From NCBI RefSeq assembly GCF_007833165.1, contig NZ_VOBQ01000005.1, positions 144,876 through 208,875 on the forward strand: a stretch of 64,000 nt of DNA, in the 5' to 3' direction. Positions 10,645 to 20,800 of this stretch are shown here, piece after piece (position 1 is the stretch's first letter; each line of letters begins with the position of its first letter). The notes beneath the pieces are model-generated. The model did no database searches. It was not told where the DNA came from and saw only the letters and a program-made list of their open reading frames with translations. Origin of the DNA: Caenimonas sedimenti. Its GTDB lineage: Bacteria > Pseudomonadota > Gammaproteobacteria > Burkholderiales > Burkholderiaceae_C. Both the position numbers and the translations under genes were made by a program.

Positions 10645-11351
10645 GGCCGGCGCGCGGGAAAGCCCTTCAGGAGCGCTTCGACGGTCTCTTCAGCCGGCTT
10701 CGCTTCTCGCAGGTCTCCGAAGGCGCGGCCCAGGTTGTTGAACCAGACGATGCGGCCGTCGCGCAGGTCCACCAGGGACGCGTAGCCGATCTGGATGCCA
10801 CCGGTGATGCCGATGCCCACGATGGCGAGGGCGACCATGGCCGCCTTGCGCTCGGGGCTCGCATAGCTGTCGCGGATCCAGAAGAAGAGTGCGTAGTCGG
10901 CGCCGGACTTGTCCCGCAGGGGCTTGACTGCCTCACCCAGCGACCAATCCAGCCGGTCTTCCTTGGTGGGCAGCTTGGCGATGCCAAGCATGTGGTGGAG
11001 CCAGACGGCCTGGGCCACGGCGCCGTGCAAGGTGTTGACGGGGACGAGTTCGTCCATGTCCTTGTCCTTGAATTCCACGAGGTCCGTGCCGACCACGTCC
11101 TTCTGCGCCAGGAGCGCCGTGCGGAAATGCTGCTGCGCCGTCGCGGTCCAGTCGGCGCGGGGCTCGGCAACGCCGCCGGCGCTGAGCGAGAAGAGTTCCA
11201 TGTCCGCTGGCACCACCACGAGCTTGGTGGCCGGCGCGCGAACCGTGAAGCCGGGCGCCAGGTTGCGCGATTGCGCCCAAACCGGGCTTCCAGCGCCCGC
11301 AGCCAAAGCAATCGCCAGGGCAAACGCTGCCCGATGCAGAATCTTTCGCAT
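10641..11351 (-). CDS. Secreted protein of the M48 cassette, copy 1
   Basis: About 236 residues with a clear Sec signal peptide ending PVWAQ. The mature protein is a paralog of 13198-13917: both have PADMELFS, GGVxEPRADWT, LDWSLG, RDSYASPERKA and a final ETVEALLKGFP. A short hydrophobic, glycine-rich segment (MVALAIVGIGITGGIQIG) precedes YASLVDLRDGRIVWFNN, which resembles the end of GNA1162/YajG-type proteins with a strand reading 'type of dependence on the environment'; I do not assign a family. First gene of its three-gene unit, with a purine-rich GGGGGG site before ATG 11351. The 42-base gap to the upstream cassette copy may hold a promoter, though none is convincing. Confidence 0.75.
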   Translation of the reverse strand: MRKILHRAAFALAIALAAGAGSPVWAQSRNLAPGFTVRAPATKLVVVPADMELFSLSAGGVAEPRADWTATAQQHFRTALLAQKDVVGTDLVEFKDKDMDELVPVNTLHGAVAQAVWLHHMLGIAKLPTKEDRLDWSLGEAVKPLRDKSGADYALFFWIRDSYASPERKAAMVALAIVGIGITGGIQIGYASLVDLRDGRIVWFNNLGRAFGDLREAKPAEETVEALLKGFPARRP

Positions 11352-11393
11352 GAATCCCCCCCTATTGTTGAGCTGGATTCTAGATGCAAACTC

Positions 11394-12017
11394 TTACATT
11401 CGATGTGACGGCGTCTTGATCTTCGCGGTTCTCACGACAGCTTCCGCCAGCGGCAGCATGCGCTCGAAGAACGACAGCTTCGGCGCAACGAAGGTGGCGG
11501 CATAGAGTTCGTCGCCATAGACCGGACTGCGCTTGACCGTCACCCAGCCGACGCCGCGCATCGTCAGGTCGTCGATGCGGCGCGTGACGGTGAATTCGAA
11601 GCGCACGGCCTTCTGCCCCGCGAACGTCGCGGGATCCACGCGTGTGACCGTGACGGCGCCGGCGGTGGAATACAGCTCCTCGAACAGGCTCACCAGCTTC
11701 TCCGGCGGCAGGCCCGCGCGGAAGGTCGGGATGCGCCGCTCCTTCTGGTCGTCGTTGCGCAGGAAGACCATCGGCTTCGTCATCAGCGGCTGGCCTTCGC
11801 GCACGCCGCCCCAGAAGCGCAGGTGGTCCAGCGGCAAGCCTTCACGCGTCCAGGTGTCGTACGGGTCGGCCTCCCACGGGTCGTCGACCTTGTTCCAGGC
11901 GTCGGACACGTGCACGGCGAGCTTCTCGTTGACGACCTGGTCGCCCTCGATCTTGGCCACCGACGTGCAGGCGGACAACGCGGCCGCCAGCAGCAGCGGT
12001 GCAAGGATCTTCTTCAT
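11394..12017 (-). CDS. Lipoprotein of the M48 cassette, copy 2
   Basis: 207 residues, N-terminus MKKILAPLLLAAALSAC with lipobox and Cys17. It matches the protein at 8894-9472 in order and motifs (AKIEGDQVV, DAWNK, TWTREG, RFEFTVTRR, MRGVGWVTVK, ATFVAPKLSFF). The differences between copies are spread over the whole length, so the duplication is old or under divergent selection. Its start overlaps the M48 gene by four bases. Function unknown; probably anchored to the outer membrane facing the periplasm. Confidence 0.8.
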   Translation of the reverse strand: MKKILAPLLLAAALSACTSVAKIEGDQVVNEKLAVHVSDAWNKVDDPWEADPYDTWTREGLPLDHLRFWGGVREGQPLMTKPMVFLRNDDQKERRIPTFRAGLPPEKLVSLFEELYSTAGAVTVTRVDPATFAGQKAVRFEFTVTRRIDDLTMRGVGWVTVKRSPVYGDELYAATFVAPKLSFFERMLPLAEAVVRTAKIKTPSHRM

Positions 12018-13201
12018 GGCTTGAGCTCGGTGAGGTAGCTGCGCACCAGGCCGGCGTCGCCCGCCTGCGGCGCGAGCGCCAGGTATTGCTGGAAGGCCTG
12101 CAGCGCGGCGCCGTTCTCGTTGCGCTGCTTGTGCACCAGGCCCAGGGAGCGGAAGGCCACGGCGGGCGCTCCCTTCGCCTCGGAGGCGGCGCGCAGGTCG
12201 GTCACGGCCCGGGCGCTGTCGCCCGATTCATCGCGCACGCGATAGGTCTCACCCCGGGCGTAGAGCACTTCCGCGTCGGCGGCATCGCGCTTCAGCATGC
12301 GGTCGAACAGGATCAGGCTTTCCTCGTACTGGCCGCGCTTGATCTCGTCCTGCAGCCAGCCGAAGCGCAGCGGCGCCATCGTCTTGCGATAGCGCTCCTC
12401 GCCCTGCTCCCCGCCCCGCGCGCCAGCCAGCGTCAGCAGCTCGTCGCGCCGTTCCGAGGTTGCCGGGTGGGTCGCCAGCAGGTCGTTGTTCTTGCCGGCA
12501 TCGGCGCCCCCCGTCACCTTCATCTCCGCCAGCAGGTTGTCCCAGACCAGGGCGGCCTGGCGGCCGTCATAGCCCGCCTGCTGCATCAGCCGCATGCCGA
12601 GCCGGTCGGCGCGCGACTCATGTTCGCGCGAGAAAGCGAATGCGTTCGCCATGAGGCCGACCTGGCCGACCACGCCGCCGATGCCGCCGACCAGGCCCGC
12701 CAGCTGCGCCAGCACCGCGCGGTCCTTCGCGGCGCGCAACTGTTCGACGGTGTGGCGTTCCAGGTAATGGCCCAGCTCATGGCCGAGGATGGCCGCCAGC
12801 TGCGCCTCGTTCTCCGCGCGCAGCAGCAGGCCGGTCCAGACCACCATCATTCCGTTGGGTGCCATGGTGGCGTTGAAGTGCGGCATGCGCAGCGCGTGCA
12901 CGCGGATGTCGGGGCAATGGCCGTCGGTGAGCTTGCAGACCAGGTCTGCCAGATAGGTCGTGAGGGCCTGGTCCCGGATCACCAGCGGGCTGCGCTTGAT
13001 GCGCGTCTCCTCGCGGTCCATGAGGCCCCACAGTCCGCCCTCGTCGGTGTCCTTGGCGGGGCGCGCGAAGCGGGGCGGCAGCACCCCGCTCTTCAGGTCC
13101 TGCGCGAGCGCGGGCAGTCCGGCCAGGGCGCCCAGGCCCAGGCAATGGCGGCATGCGGAGCGCAGGAAGCCGCGGCGGGAAGCGTCGGATGTTGCGTTCA
13201 T
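12014..13201 (-). CDS. M48-family metalloprotease with Tat signal and TPR-like tail, copy 2
   Basis: 395 residues. The Tat motif SRRGFLR is a near-perfect consensus, followed by SACRHC and a hydrophobic core ending PALAQ. Catalytic HELGH is at 141-145 and the third zinc ligand is in HESRADRLG. The C-terminal part has TPR-like helices (LKRDAADAEVLYARGETYR). ATG 13201 was chosen because it directly precedes the Tat signal and overlaps the stop of the upstream gene (ATGA); the frame extends upstream without homology. Paralog of the protein at 9469-10644, with the same gene neighbours in the same order. Confidence 0.88.
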   Translation of the reverse strand: MNATSDASRRGFLRSACRHCLGLGALAGLPALAQDLKSGVLPPRFARPAKDTDEGGLWGLMDREETRIKRSPLVIRDQALTTYLADLVCKLTDGHCPDIRVHALRMPHFNATMAPNGMMVVWTGLLLRAENEAQLAAILGHELGHYLERHTVEQLRAAKDRAVLAQLAGLVGGIGGVVGQVGLMANAFAFSREHESRADRLGMRLMQQAGYDGRQAALVWDNLLAEMKVTGGADAGKNNDLLATHPATSERRDELLTLAGARGGEQGEERYRKTMAPLRFGWLQDEIKRGQYEESLILFDRMLKRDAADAEVLYARGETYRVRDESGDSARAVTDLRAASEAKGAPAVAFRSLGLVHKQRNENGAALQAFQQYLALAPQAGDAGLVRSYLTELKP

Positions 13202-13917
13202 TGCTGCTTGGGGAAACCCTTCAGCAGGGCCTCCACGGTTTCGGCGGCAGGCTGGGGCTCGCGCAGGTCGCCGGACATCCTGCTGAGTTCGTTGAACCAC
13301 ACCACGCGGCCGGTCTTCAGGTCCACCAGCGAGGCGTAACCCACCTGTTCGCCGCCGAGCATGAAGGAACCCAGCAGCGCCATGGCCACCATCGTCGCCT
13401 TGCGTTCGGGGCTGGCATAGCTGTCGCGGATCCAGGTGAAGAGCGCGTAGTCGGCGCCCGTCCGCTCCCGCAATGCCTGAACCGACTCGCTGCCCAGCGA
13501 CCAGTCGAGCCGCCGCTGCTTGGTCGGCAGCCGCATGGAGCTTTGCGTGTGGTGGATGAAGACGGCGTCCGCCACCGCGCGATGCAGTGCCAGCACGTCC
13601 GAGAATTCGTCCATCTGCGCCGGTGTGGGCGCGGGCGCCTGCACGCCCAGGCGGCCCTTGTGCGCTTGCAGGGCATCGCTGAAATGCTTCTGCGCCGCCT
13701 CGGTCCAGTCGGCCCGCGGTTCGGTCACGCCGCCAGCGCTGATCGAAAACAGCTCCATGTCGGCCGGCAGGACGACCAGCCGGGTCGCGGCGGGTCGCGT
13801 GGTGAACCCCGGCGCCAGCTGTCTGGATTCCGCGGTGTCCTGCGCGTGCGCCGGACCGGCCGCCAGCACGGCAGCCAGCAGCAAGAAGGTGAATGGTCTC
13901 GGGATGGCCATGGGCAT
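13198..13917 (-). CDS. Secreted protein of the M48 cassette, copy 2
   Basis: About 239 residues with a Sec signal peptide (cleavage near GPAHAQ). ATG 13911 is a possible alternative start two codons in. Paralog of 10641-11351 across its whole length. A hydrophobic segment (MVAMALLGSFMLGG) precedes YASLVDLKTGRVVWFNE. It is the first gene of cassette copy 2, transcribed away from the divergent SDR gene 150 bases upstream. The fixed order secreted protein, peptidase, lipoprotein in both copies suggests that the three products act together in the envelope. Confidence 0.75.
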   Translation of the reverse strand: MPMAIPRPFTFLLLAAVLAAGPAHAQDTAESRQLAPGFTTRPAATRLVVLPADMELFSISAGGVTEPRADWTEAAQKHFSDALQAHKGRLGVQAPAPTPAQMDEFSDVLALHRAVADAVFIHHTQSSMRLPTKQRRLDWSLGSESVQALRERTGADYALFTWIRDSYASPERKATMVAMALLGSFMLGGEQVGYASLVDLKTGRVVWFNELSRMSGDLREPQPAAETVEALLKGFPKQQ

Positions 13918-14066
13918 GTGGTACTCCAGCCTCTAAGATTGGCGACCAGCCGAAGCTTGTGGCAGAGACAGCCGCGGGTCCAGGGCTTGTAACAGGGCCC
14001 TGGCGATTCTTTCGAGGCGCGAGTAGTTTTCACGCGGGCGTACGCTTTAACCAACACGGAGATCTC

Positions 14067-14828
14067 ATGCGGGTCAAGGACAAATCCATCATCGTCACCG
14101 GCTCGGCGGGCGGCATCGGTGAAGGCATCGCGCACCGCTTGGCGGCCGAGGGCGCCCAGGTCATCGTCAACGACATCGATGCCGTGCGCGGCGAGAAGGT
14201 CGTGGCCGCGATCCGGGCCGCGGCCGGGCGGGCCAGCTTCTTCGCCGCCGACGTCACGAAATCCGCCGATGTGAAGGCCCTCGTCGAAGCCGCCGTGCAA
14301 CGCCACGGCAAACTGGACGTCATGGTCAACAACGCCGGCTGGACGCACCGCAACCGCCCGGCCCTGGAAGTGAGCGAGGACGAGTTCGACAAGGTCTATG
14401 CGATCAACATGAAGAGCATCTACCTTTCCACGATCCATGCCGTGCCGGCGTTCCGCGCCAACAAGGGCGGCTCATTCATCAACATCGCCTCCACGGCGGG
14501 CCTCCGGCCCCGCCCGGGGCTCACCTGGTACAACGGTTCGAAGGGCGCCGTCATCACCACCAGCAAGTCGCTGGCGGCCGAATTCGGGCCGGAGAACATC
14601 CGCGTCAACTGCATCAACCCCGTGTTCAACCCGGACACTGGCCTTTCCGCCGAATTCGCGGGCGGGCCGGTGGACGACGCCCGGCGGGCGAAATTCCTGG
14701 CCAGCATCCCCTTGGGGCGCTTCTCCACGGCGCTGGACGTCGCCAATGCGGCGCTTTACCTGGCCAGCGATGAAGCCGCGTTCATCTCGGGGGTATGCAT
14801 CGAAGTCGACGGCGCGCGTTGCGTCTAG
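14067..14828 (+). CDS. SDR-family oxidoreductase
   Basis: Short-chain dehydrogenase/reductase of 253 residues, the classical length. Cofactor motif TGSAGGIG (11-18), Asp36 after the second strand (favours NAD+), NNAG (88-91), and the catalytic Ser142, Tyr155 and Lys159 (YNGSK) are all present. It resembles glucose or 3-oxoacyl reductase-like SDRs; the substrate cannot be told. GGAG lies just before ATG 14067. It is divergent from the M48 cassette and 66 bases before moaA, in the same direction. Confidence 0.9.
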   Translation: MRVKDKSIIVTGSAGGIGEGIAHRLAAEGAQVIVNDIDAVRGEKVVAAIRAAAGRASFFAADVTKSADVKALVEAAVQRHGKLDVMVNNAGWTHRNRPALEVSEDEFDKVYAINMKSIYLSTIHAVPAFRANKGGSFINIASTAGLRPRPGLTWYNGSKGAVITTSKSLAAEFGPENIRVNCINPVFNPDTGLSAEFAGGPVDDARRAKFLASIPLGRFSTALDVANAALYLASDEAAFISGVCIEVDGARCV

Positions 14829-14894
14829 TTGTTCACTTCGCGGTCATTGACCTCGGACATTTCGCGCAATAGCTCACTGGTCCACAATATCGGC

Positions 14895-16010
14895 ATGGCC
14901 GAACGCGTGATCCCCCTCGTCGACCAGCGCCTCGCGGCGCTGGCGGCCAGCGTGCCCGCGCGGCCGATCGCGGCCACCGGCTTGCTGGCGGACACGCTGG
15001 GGCGGCCGCTGCGTGACCTGCGCATCAGCGTCACCGACCGCTGCAACTTCCGCTGCAGCTACTGCATGCCCAAGGAAGTGTTCGACAAGGACTACCAGTA
15101 CCTGCCGCACGCCTCGCTGCTGAGCTTCGAGGAGATCACCCGCATCGCCCGCCAGTTCCTGGCCCATGGCGTGCGCAAGATCCGCCTGACCGGCGGCGAG
15201 CCGTTGCTGCGCAAGAACCTGGAAATCCTGGTTGCGCAACTGGCCGCGCTGCGCACCGCCGATGGTGAGCCACCCGAACTGACGCTGACCACCAACGGCT
15301 CCCTGCTGGCGCGCAAGGCCAAGGCGCTGAAGGAGGCCGGGTTGCAACGCGTGACCGTCAGCCTCGACGGCCTGGACGATGCGGTGTTCCGGCGCATGAA
15401 CGATGTGGACTTCCCGGTAGGCCAGGTGCTGGAAGGCATCGATGCCGCGCGCGCAGCCGGGCTGGGGCCGGTCAAGGTCAACATGGTCGTGAAGCGCGGC
15501 ACGAACGACCACGAGATCCTGCCGATGGCGCGCCGCTTCAAGGGCACGGGCGTGGTGCTGCGCTTCATCGAATACATGGATGTCGGCGCGACCAACGGCT
15601 GGCGAATGGATGAAGTCCTGCCTTCCGCCGAAGTCCGGCAACGCATCTCCGCGGAGCTGCCGCTGGTCGCGCTGGATGCCGCCGCCCCCGGCGAAACCGC
15701 CGAGCGCTGGGCCTATGCCGACGGTTCCGGCGAGGTCGGCCTGATCAGCAGCGTCACGCAGGCCTTCTGCGGCGACTGCAACCGGGCCCGCCTGTCCACC
15801 GAGGGCAAGTTCTATCTCTGCCTGTTCGCGAGCAACGGCTACGACCTGCGCGCCCTGGTGCGCGGTGGCGCCGGCGACGACGAGCTGGCGTCGGCCATCG
15901 GCCACATCTGGCAAGGCCGGGCCGACCGCTATTCCGAACTGCGCGGCACCCTCCCCGCCGACGCCGGCACGGGCCAGCGCCGCGTCGAGATGAGCTACAT
16001 CGGCGGATGA
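14895..16010 (+). CDS. moaA: GTP 3',8-cyclase MoaA
   Basis: First step of molybdenum cofactor synthesis: radical-SAM conversion of GTP to 3',8-cyclo-GTP. It has 371 residues. The SAM-cluster cysteines are C50, C54 and C57 (CNFRCSYC); the second cluster is in the C-terminal third ([10 protein letters not shown]...FYLCLF). The protein ends with the conserved di-glycine tail (YIGG). ATG 14895 was chosen by family length; the frame extends further upstream. The stop overlaps the mobA start (ATGA), so moaA-mobA-moeA form one coupled operon. Confidence 0.96.
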   Translation: MAERVIPLVDQRLAALAASVPARPIAATGLLADTLGRPLRDLRISVTDRCNFRCSYCMPKEVFDKDYQYLPHASLLSFEEITRIARQFLAHGVRKIRLTGGEPLLRKNLEILVAQLAALRTADGEPPELTLTTNGSLLARKAKALKEAGLQRVTVSLDGLDDAVFRRMNDVDFPVGQVLEGIDAARAAGLGPVKVNMVVKRGTNDHEILPMARRFKGTGVVLRFIEYMDVGATNGWRMDEVLPSAEVRQRISAELPLVALDAAAPGETAERWAYADGSGEVGLISSVTQAFCGDCNRARLSTEGKFYLCLFASNGYDLRALVRGGAGDDELASAIGHIWQGRADRYSELRGTLPADAGTGQRRVEMSYIGG

Positions 16011-16615
16011 TTTCCCGCGACGACATCACCGGGGTCATCCTCGCCGGCGGCCGCGGCAGCCGCATGGGCGGCGTCGACAAGGGCCTGCAGAATTTCAACG
16101 GCATGCCCCTGGCCCTGCACACGCTGATGCGGCTGGGCCCGCAGGTGGGCGAGGTGATGATCAACGCCAACCGCAACCTGTCGGCCTACGAGGCCTTCGG
16201 CGTGCCGGTCTGGCCCGATGGACTCTCCGATTACCCCGGCCCGCTCGCCGGCTTCCTGACGGGGCTGGAGCGCTGCGAGACGCAGTTCCTGGTCACCGTT
16301 CCCTGCGACACCCCGCTGTTCCCAGCCGACCTGGTGGAGCGGCTGGCGGAAGCGCTCGAGCGCGAGGATGCCGAGATCGCGATGGCGGCGGCAGCCGAGG
16401 CCGACGGTGCCATCCGCACGCAGCCGGTGTTCTGCCTGTTGCGGCATGAATTGATGGAGAGCGTGGTGCAGTTCACCCACGCGGGCGGCCGCAAGATCGA
16501 CGCCTGGACCGCGACGCACAAGACCGTCGTGGTGCCGTTCGACCGCCCCGGGGACGCACGTGCCTTCGCCAACGCAAACACCTTGGCCGAACTGCACCAG
16601 CTCGAGCGGCCGTGA
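16007..16615 (+). CDS. mobA: Molybdenum cofactor guanylyltransferase MobA
   Basis: Attaches GMP to molybdopterin to make the bis-MGD cofactor of DMSO-reductase-type enzymes. It has 202 residues. The nucleotide-binding N-terminus [11 protein letters not shown] with following DKGLQ is diagnostic, and the metal-binding VPCDTP motif is in mid-protein. It overlaps moaA by four bases and its TGA overlaps the GTG start of moeA. Its presence indicates that the cell makes bis-MGD enzymes such as nitrate reductase or formate dehydrogenase, none of which is in this window. Confidence 0.95.
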   Translation: MISRDDITGVILAGGRGSRMGGVDKGLQNFNGMPLALHTLMRLGPQVGEVMINANRNLSAYEAFGVPVWPDGLSDYPGPLAGFLTGLERCETQFLVTVPCDTPLFPADLVERLAEALEREDAEIAMAAAAEADGAIRTQPVFCLLRHELMESVVQFTHAGGRKIDAWTATHKTVVVPFDRPGDARAFANANTLAELHQLERP

Positions 16616-17883
16616 CGAAGTCGCTGGACGAGATCGCGGCGCACCTGCAGGGCTACGACCCCCAGGCGCTGAGCGCGGCCGGCGTTGGCGACTTCCTGGC
16701 GCACCTGGTCGACCCCTTGCGCGAAACCCAAAGCGTGGCCGTCATCGACGCGCTGGGCCGGGTACTGGCTGCGGATGTCATCTCTCCGGTCTCGGTGCCG
16801 CCGCACGACAACTCCGCAATGGATGGGTACGCTTTCGACGGCGCGCTGCTGGCCGGTGGAACCGCCCTCGAACTCGAAGTGGCGGGCACCGCCCTGGCCG
16901 GCAAGGCCTGGGCGGGGCAGGCCGGCGCCGGACAGTGCGTGAAGATCATGACGGGCGCGATCATGCCCATGGGGCTGGACACGGTGGTGCCGCAGGAGTT
17001 CACCAGGCTCACGGGGGACGGCCGCGTCCAGATCCCGGCGAAGCTGCTGCAGCCCGGCGACAACCGCCGGCTGAAGGGTGAAGATGTGATGCAGGGCCGG
17101 CCCGCCCTGCGTGCCGGCGAGCGGCTGGGTCCCGCGGCGTGCGGGCTGATCGCGAGCCTGGGGATCGCGCAGGTGCCGGTCACGCCGCGCCCGAGGGTGG
17201 CGTACTTCTCCACCGGCGACGAGATCCTGAGCCTGGGCGAGGCACCGCGCGAAGGCGCCGTGTACGACAGCAACCGCTACACGGTCCATGGCATGCTGGC
17301 GCGGCTCGGCTGCGAGGTCATCGACTTCGGCGTGGTGCGTGATGAGCCGGCACTGCTCGAGGCGGCCTTCCGGGAGGCCGCCGCCCGCGCCGATGCCATC
17401 ATCACCAGCGGCGGCGTGAGCGTCGGCGAAGCCGACTTCACCAAGGCCATGATGAAGCAGCTGGGCGACGTCGCCTTCTGGAAGATCGCCATGCGCCCCG
17501 GCCGCCCGATGGCGGTGGGCCGCATCGGCTCCGCAGTCCTGTTCGGGTTGCCGGGCAACCCGGTGGCCGTGATGGTGACCTTCCTCGCTTTCGTGCGCCC
17601 TGCCCTGTTGCGGATGATGGGTGCGACGGTCACGCAGCCACCGCTGTTGAGGGCACGCAGCGCCGAGGCGCTGCGCAAGAAGCCGGGCCGGACGGAATAT
17701 CAGCGCGGCGTCGTTTCGACCGGCCCGGATGGCGCGCTCCAGGTGCGCATCACAGGCAACCAGGGTTCGGGTGTCCTCAGTTCAATGGTGCAGGCCAACG
17801 GGCTCATCGTTCTGCATCACGAGCAGGGCAACGTTGCGGCCGGCGACGAGGTGGACGTGATGATGTTCGAGGGCGCGCTTTAA
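16612..17883 (+). CDS. moeA: Molybdopterin molybdenumtransferase MoeA
   Basis: Inserts molybdate into adenylylated molybdopterin. It has 423 residues and starts with GTG, overlapping the mobA stop (GTGA). Family motifs: [21 protein letters not shown], the MoCF-binding block FSTGDEI...YDSNRY, and [12 protein letters not shown] followed by [10 protein letters not shown] and GLPGNPVAV. It converges on the RND permease gene; GGGCGC/GCGCCC around the stop (17871-17890) could form a weak shared hairpin. Confidence 0.95.
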   Translation: MTKSLDEIAAHLQGYDPQALSAAGVGDFLAHLVDPLRETQSVAVIDALGRVLAADVISPVSVPPHDNSAMDGYAFDGALLAGGTALELEVAGTALAGKAWAGQAGAGQCVKIMTGAIMPMGLDTVVPQEFTRLTGDGRVQIPAKLLQPGDNRRLKGEDVMQGRPALRAGERLGPAACGLIASLGIAQVPVTPRPRVAYFSTGDEILSLGEAPREGAVYDSNRYTVHGMLARLGCEVIDFGVVRDEPALLEAAFREAAARADAIITSGGVSVGEADFTKAMMKQLGDVAFWKIAMRPGRPMAVGRIGSAVLFGLPGNPVAVMVTFLAFVRPALLRMMGATVTQPPLLRARSAEALRKKPGRTEYQRGVVSTGPDGALQVRITGNQGSGVLSSMVQANGLIVLHHEQGNVAAGDEVDVMMFEGAL

Positions 17884-17893
17884 GGCGCCCCGC

Positions 17894-20800
17894 TCATTTG
17901 GCGACGAGGTCGTCGTGCGGATGTGCCGGCGTCTCCACCACCACCGCCGTCTTGGCGCCCGGCACCTTGGCCCGCGCGAAGATCGAATACATCGTCGGCA
18001 CCACGAACACGGTGAGCAGCGTGCCGAGCGACATGCCGCCCACGATCACCCAGCCGATCTGTTGGCGGCTTTCGGCGCCGGCCCCGGTGGCGATCGCCAG
18101 CGGCAAGGCGCCCAGCACCATGGCGCCGGTGGTCATCAGGATCGGCCGCAGGCGCTGCGTGCTCGCCTTGATCAGCGCGTCGATGGTTTCCATGCCGTGT
18201 TCGCGCAGCTGGTTGCTGAACTCCACGATCAGGATGCCGTGCTTGGTGATCAGGCCGACCAGCGTGATCAGGCCGATCTGCGAGTACACGTTGAGTGAAC
18301 CGCCCGACCATTTCAGCGCCAGCAGCGCGCCGATCATCGACAGCGGCACGGCCAGCATGATGACCAGCGGATCGACGAAGCTCTCGAATTGCGCGGCCAG
18401 CACCAGCAGGATGAAGACCAGCGCCAGCAGGAAGACGATGGCGAGCGCGCCCTGCGAGTTGCGGAATTCGCGCGAGGTGCCGTTCAGGTCCGTGCTGTAA
18501 CCGGTCTTGAGCACCTTGGCCGCGGTCGCGTCCATGAACTTCAAGGCTTCACCCAGCGAATATTCGGGCGACAGGTTGGCGGTGATCGTCGCCGAGCGCC
18601 GCTGGCCGAAGTGGTTCAGCTCCCGCGGGCTCACGCTCTCGCGCGTCTTGACCAGCGCGGAGAGCGGGATCACGGTGTCGTTGCGGCCGCGCACGTAGAT
18701 GGCGTCGATGTTCTCCGGTGTCGTGCGGCCGGCGGACTGCACCTGCACGATCACGTCGTACTGCTCGGCGTCGCGCTTGTAGCGCGTCACGTTGCGTCCG
18801 CCCAGCATGGTTTCGATGGCGCGCGCCACCACGTCGACCGGCACGCCCAGGTCGGCGGCCTTCTCGCGATCGATGTCGATGCGCAACTCCGGCTTGTTCA
18901 GGCGCAGGTCGACGTCAGGCTGCAGGATGCCCGGCTGCTTCGCCATCTCGTCCATGATCTCGCGGGCCACGCGGCTCAGGTTCTGGTAGCTGTCGGAGGT
19001 CTGGATCACGAAGTTGACCGGCCGCTCCCGGAAGCCCTGGCCCAGCGACGGTGGCGTCACGGGGATGGCGTTCACGCCGGCCAGGGCGGAGAATTTGGGA
19101 CCCAGTTCACGCGCGAGGTCGATGGTCGAGCGCTTGCGCTCGTCCCAGTCGACGGTGCGGTAGGTGACGTTGCCCTGCGACACCGAGGGATTGCCCACGT
19201 TGCCGAAGATGCGGTCGAACTCCTTGTATTGCGTGCCCAGGCGCTCCAGCTCCATGGCATACCGATTCGTGTATTCGAGCGTCGCACCGTCCGGCGCGGT
19301 GATGGTCGCCGACAGCACGCCCCGGTCTTCCAGCGGCGACAGCTCCGAGCGCATGCTGGGATAGACGATGAAGATGCCGATGCCGCTCAGCAGCATGAGG
19401 CCGACGACGATCCAGCGGGCCTGCAGGAAGAAGCGGCGCGCCAGCACCCCGGCCCCCTTTTCGCCCGGCTTCGGGTGATAGCCGGTCGTGACGATCCAGC
19501 GCAGCATGCGTCCGTAACCGTCGGAGAGGCGGTCCAGGTTCTTCTCCATCGTGCGGTCGAACCACGACGGCTTCGGGTTGTGCCGCAGCAGCAGCGAGCA
19601 CATCATCGGCGTGAGCGTCAGCGCGACGATGCCGGACACCACGACGGCCCCGGCCAGCGCCAGCGCGAACTCGACGAACAGGCGGCCCGTGCGGCCCGGC
19701 GTGAACGCCAGCGGCGCATACACGGCCACCAGCGTCATCGTCATCGTGATCACGGCGAAGCCGATTTCGCGCGCGCCCTTGATCGCCGCGGAGAACGGGT
19801 CGAGCCCTTCCTCGATGTGCCGGAAGATGTTCTCCAGCATCACGATGGCGTCGTCCACCACCAGCCCGATCGCCAGCACCAGCGCGAGCAGCGTCAGCGT
19901 GTTGATGGAGAAGCCCGCCAGCGCCATCATCGCGAAGGTGCCGACCAGGCTGACCGGAATCGTGACGATGGGGATGATGGACGCGCGGAACGTGCGCAGG
20001 AAGACGAAGATCACCAGCGCCACCAGCACGATCGCTTCGATGATGGTGCGGTAGACGTTCTTGATCGACCGGTCGATGAACACCGAGTTGTCGTTGGCGA
20101 TGTCGATGCCGACGTCGGCTGGCAGGTCCTGTTTCAGCTTGGGGATCATCTCCCGCACACCGTTCGACAGGTCGAGCGGGTTCGCGGTGGCCTGGCGGAT
20201 CACCCCGGCGGAAATGGCCGGGCGGCCGTTCAGCCGCACGGCGCTGCGCTCGTCGGCCGCGGCCTCCTGGACGCGGGCGACGTCGCGAATTTTCACCGGG
20301 AAGCCGTTGACGCTCTTGATGGTGATGTCGCCGAACTGCGCCGGGCGCACCAGGTCGGTCTGCGAAGTCACGCTGAATTCGCGCTGCTGCGACTCGATGC
20401 GGCCACCAGGCAATTCGAGGTTGCTGCGGCGGATCGCGTCCTCCACGTCCTGCGGAGTCAAGCGGTAGCCGGCGAGCTTCTCGGAATCGAGCCAGACGCG
20501 CATGGCGTACTTGCGCTCGCCATAGATGCGCACGTCGGCCACGCCGGTCACCGTCTGCAGCCGCGGCTTGGCGATCCGGTTCACGAGGTCGTTGATCTGC
20601 AGGGGGCTCAGGGTGTCGCTGGAGAATGCCAGGAAGATCACGGGGAAGGCGTCGGCCTCCACCTTGGCGATCACCGGCTCTTCGATCGCCTGGGGCAGGC
20701 GGTTGCGAACGCGCGAGGTGCGGTCGCGCACCTCGGCCGCCGCGGCATCCGCGTCCTTCTCGAGCCGGAAACGCACCGAGATCTGGCTCTGGTCGGCCCG

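Noticed and set aside
17871..17890. Terminator between moeA and the RND permease
   Set aside because: A six-base stem is possible but there is no T tract on either strand.
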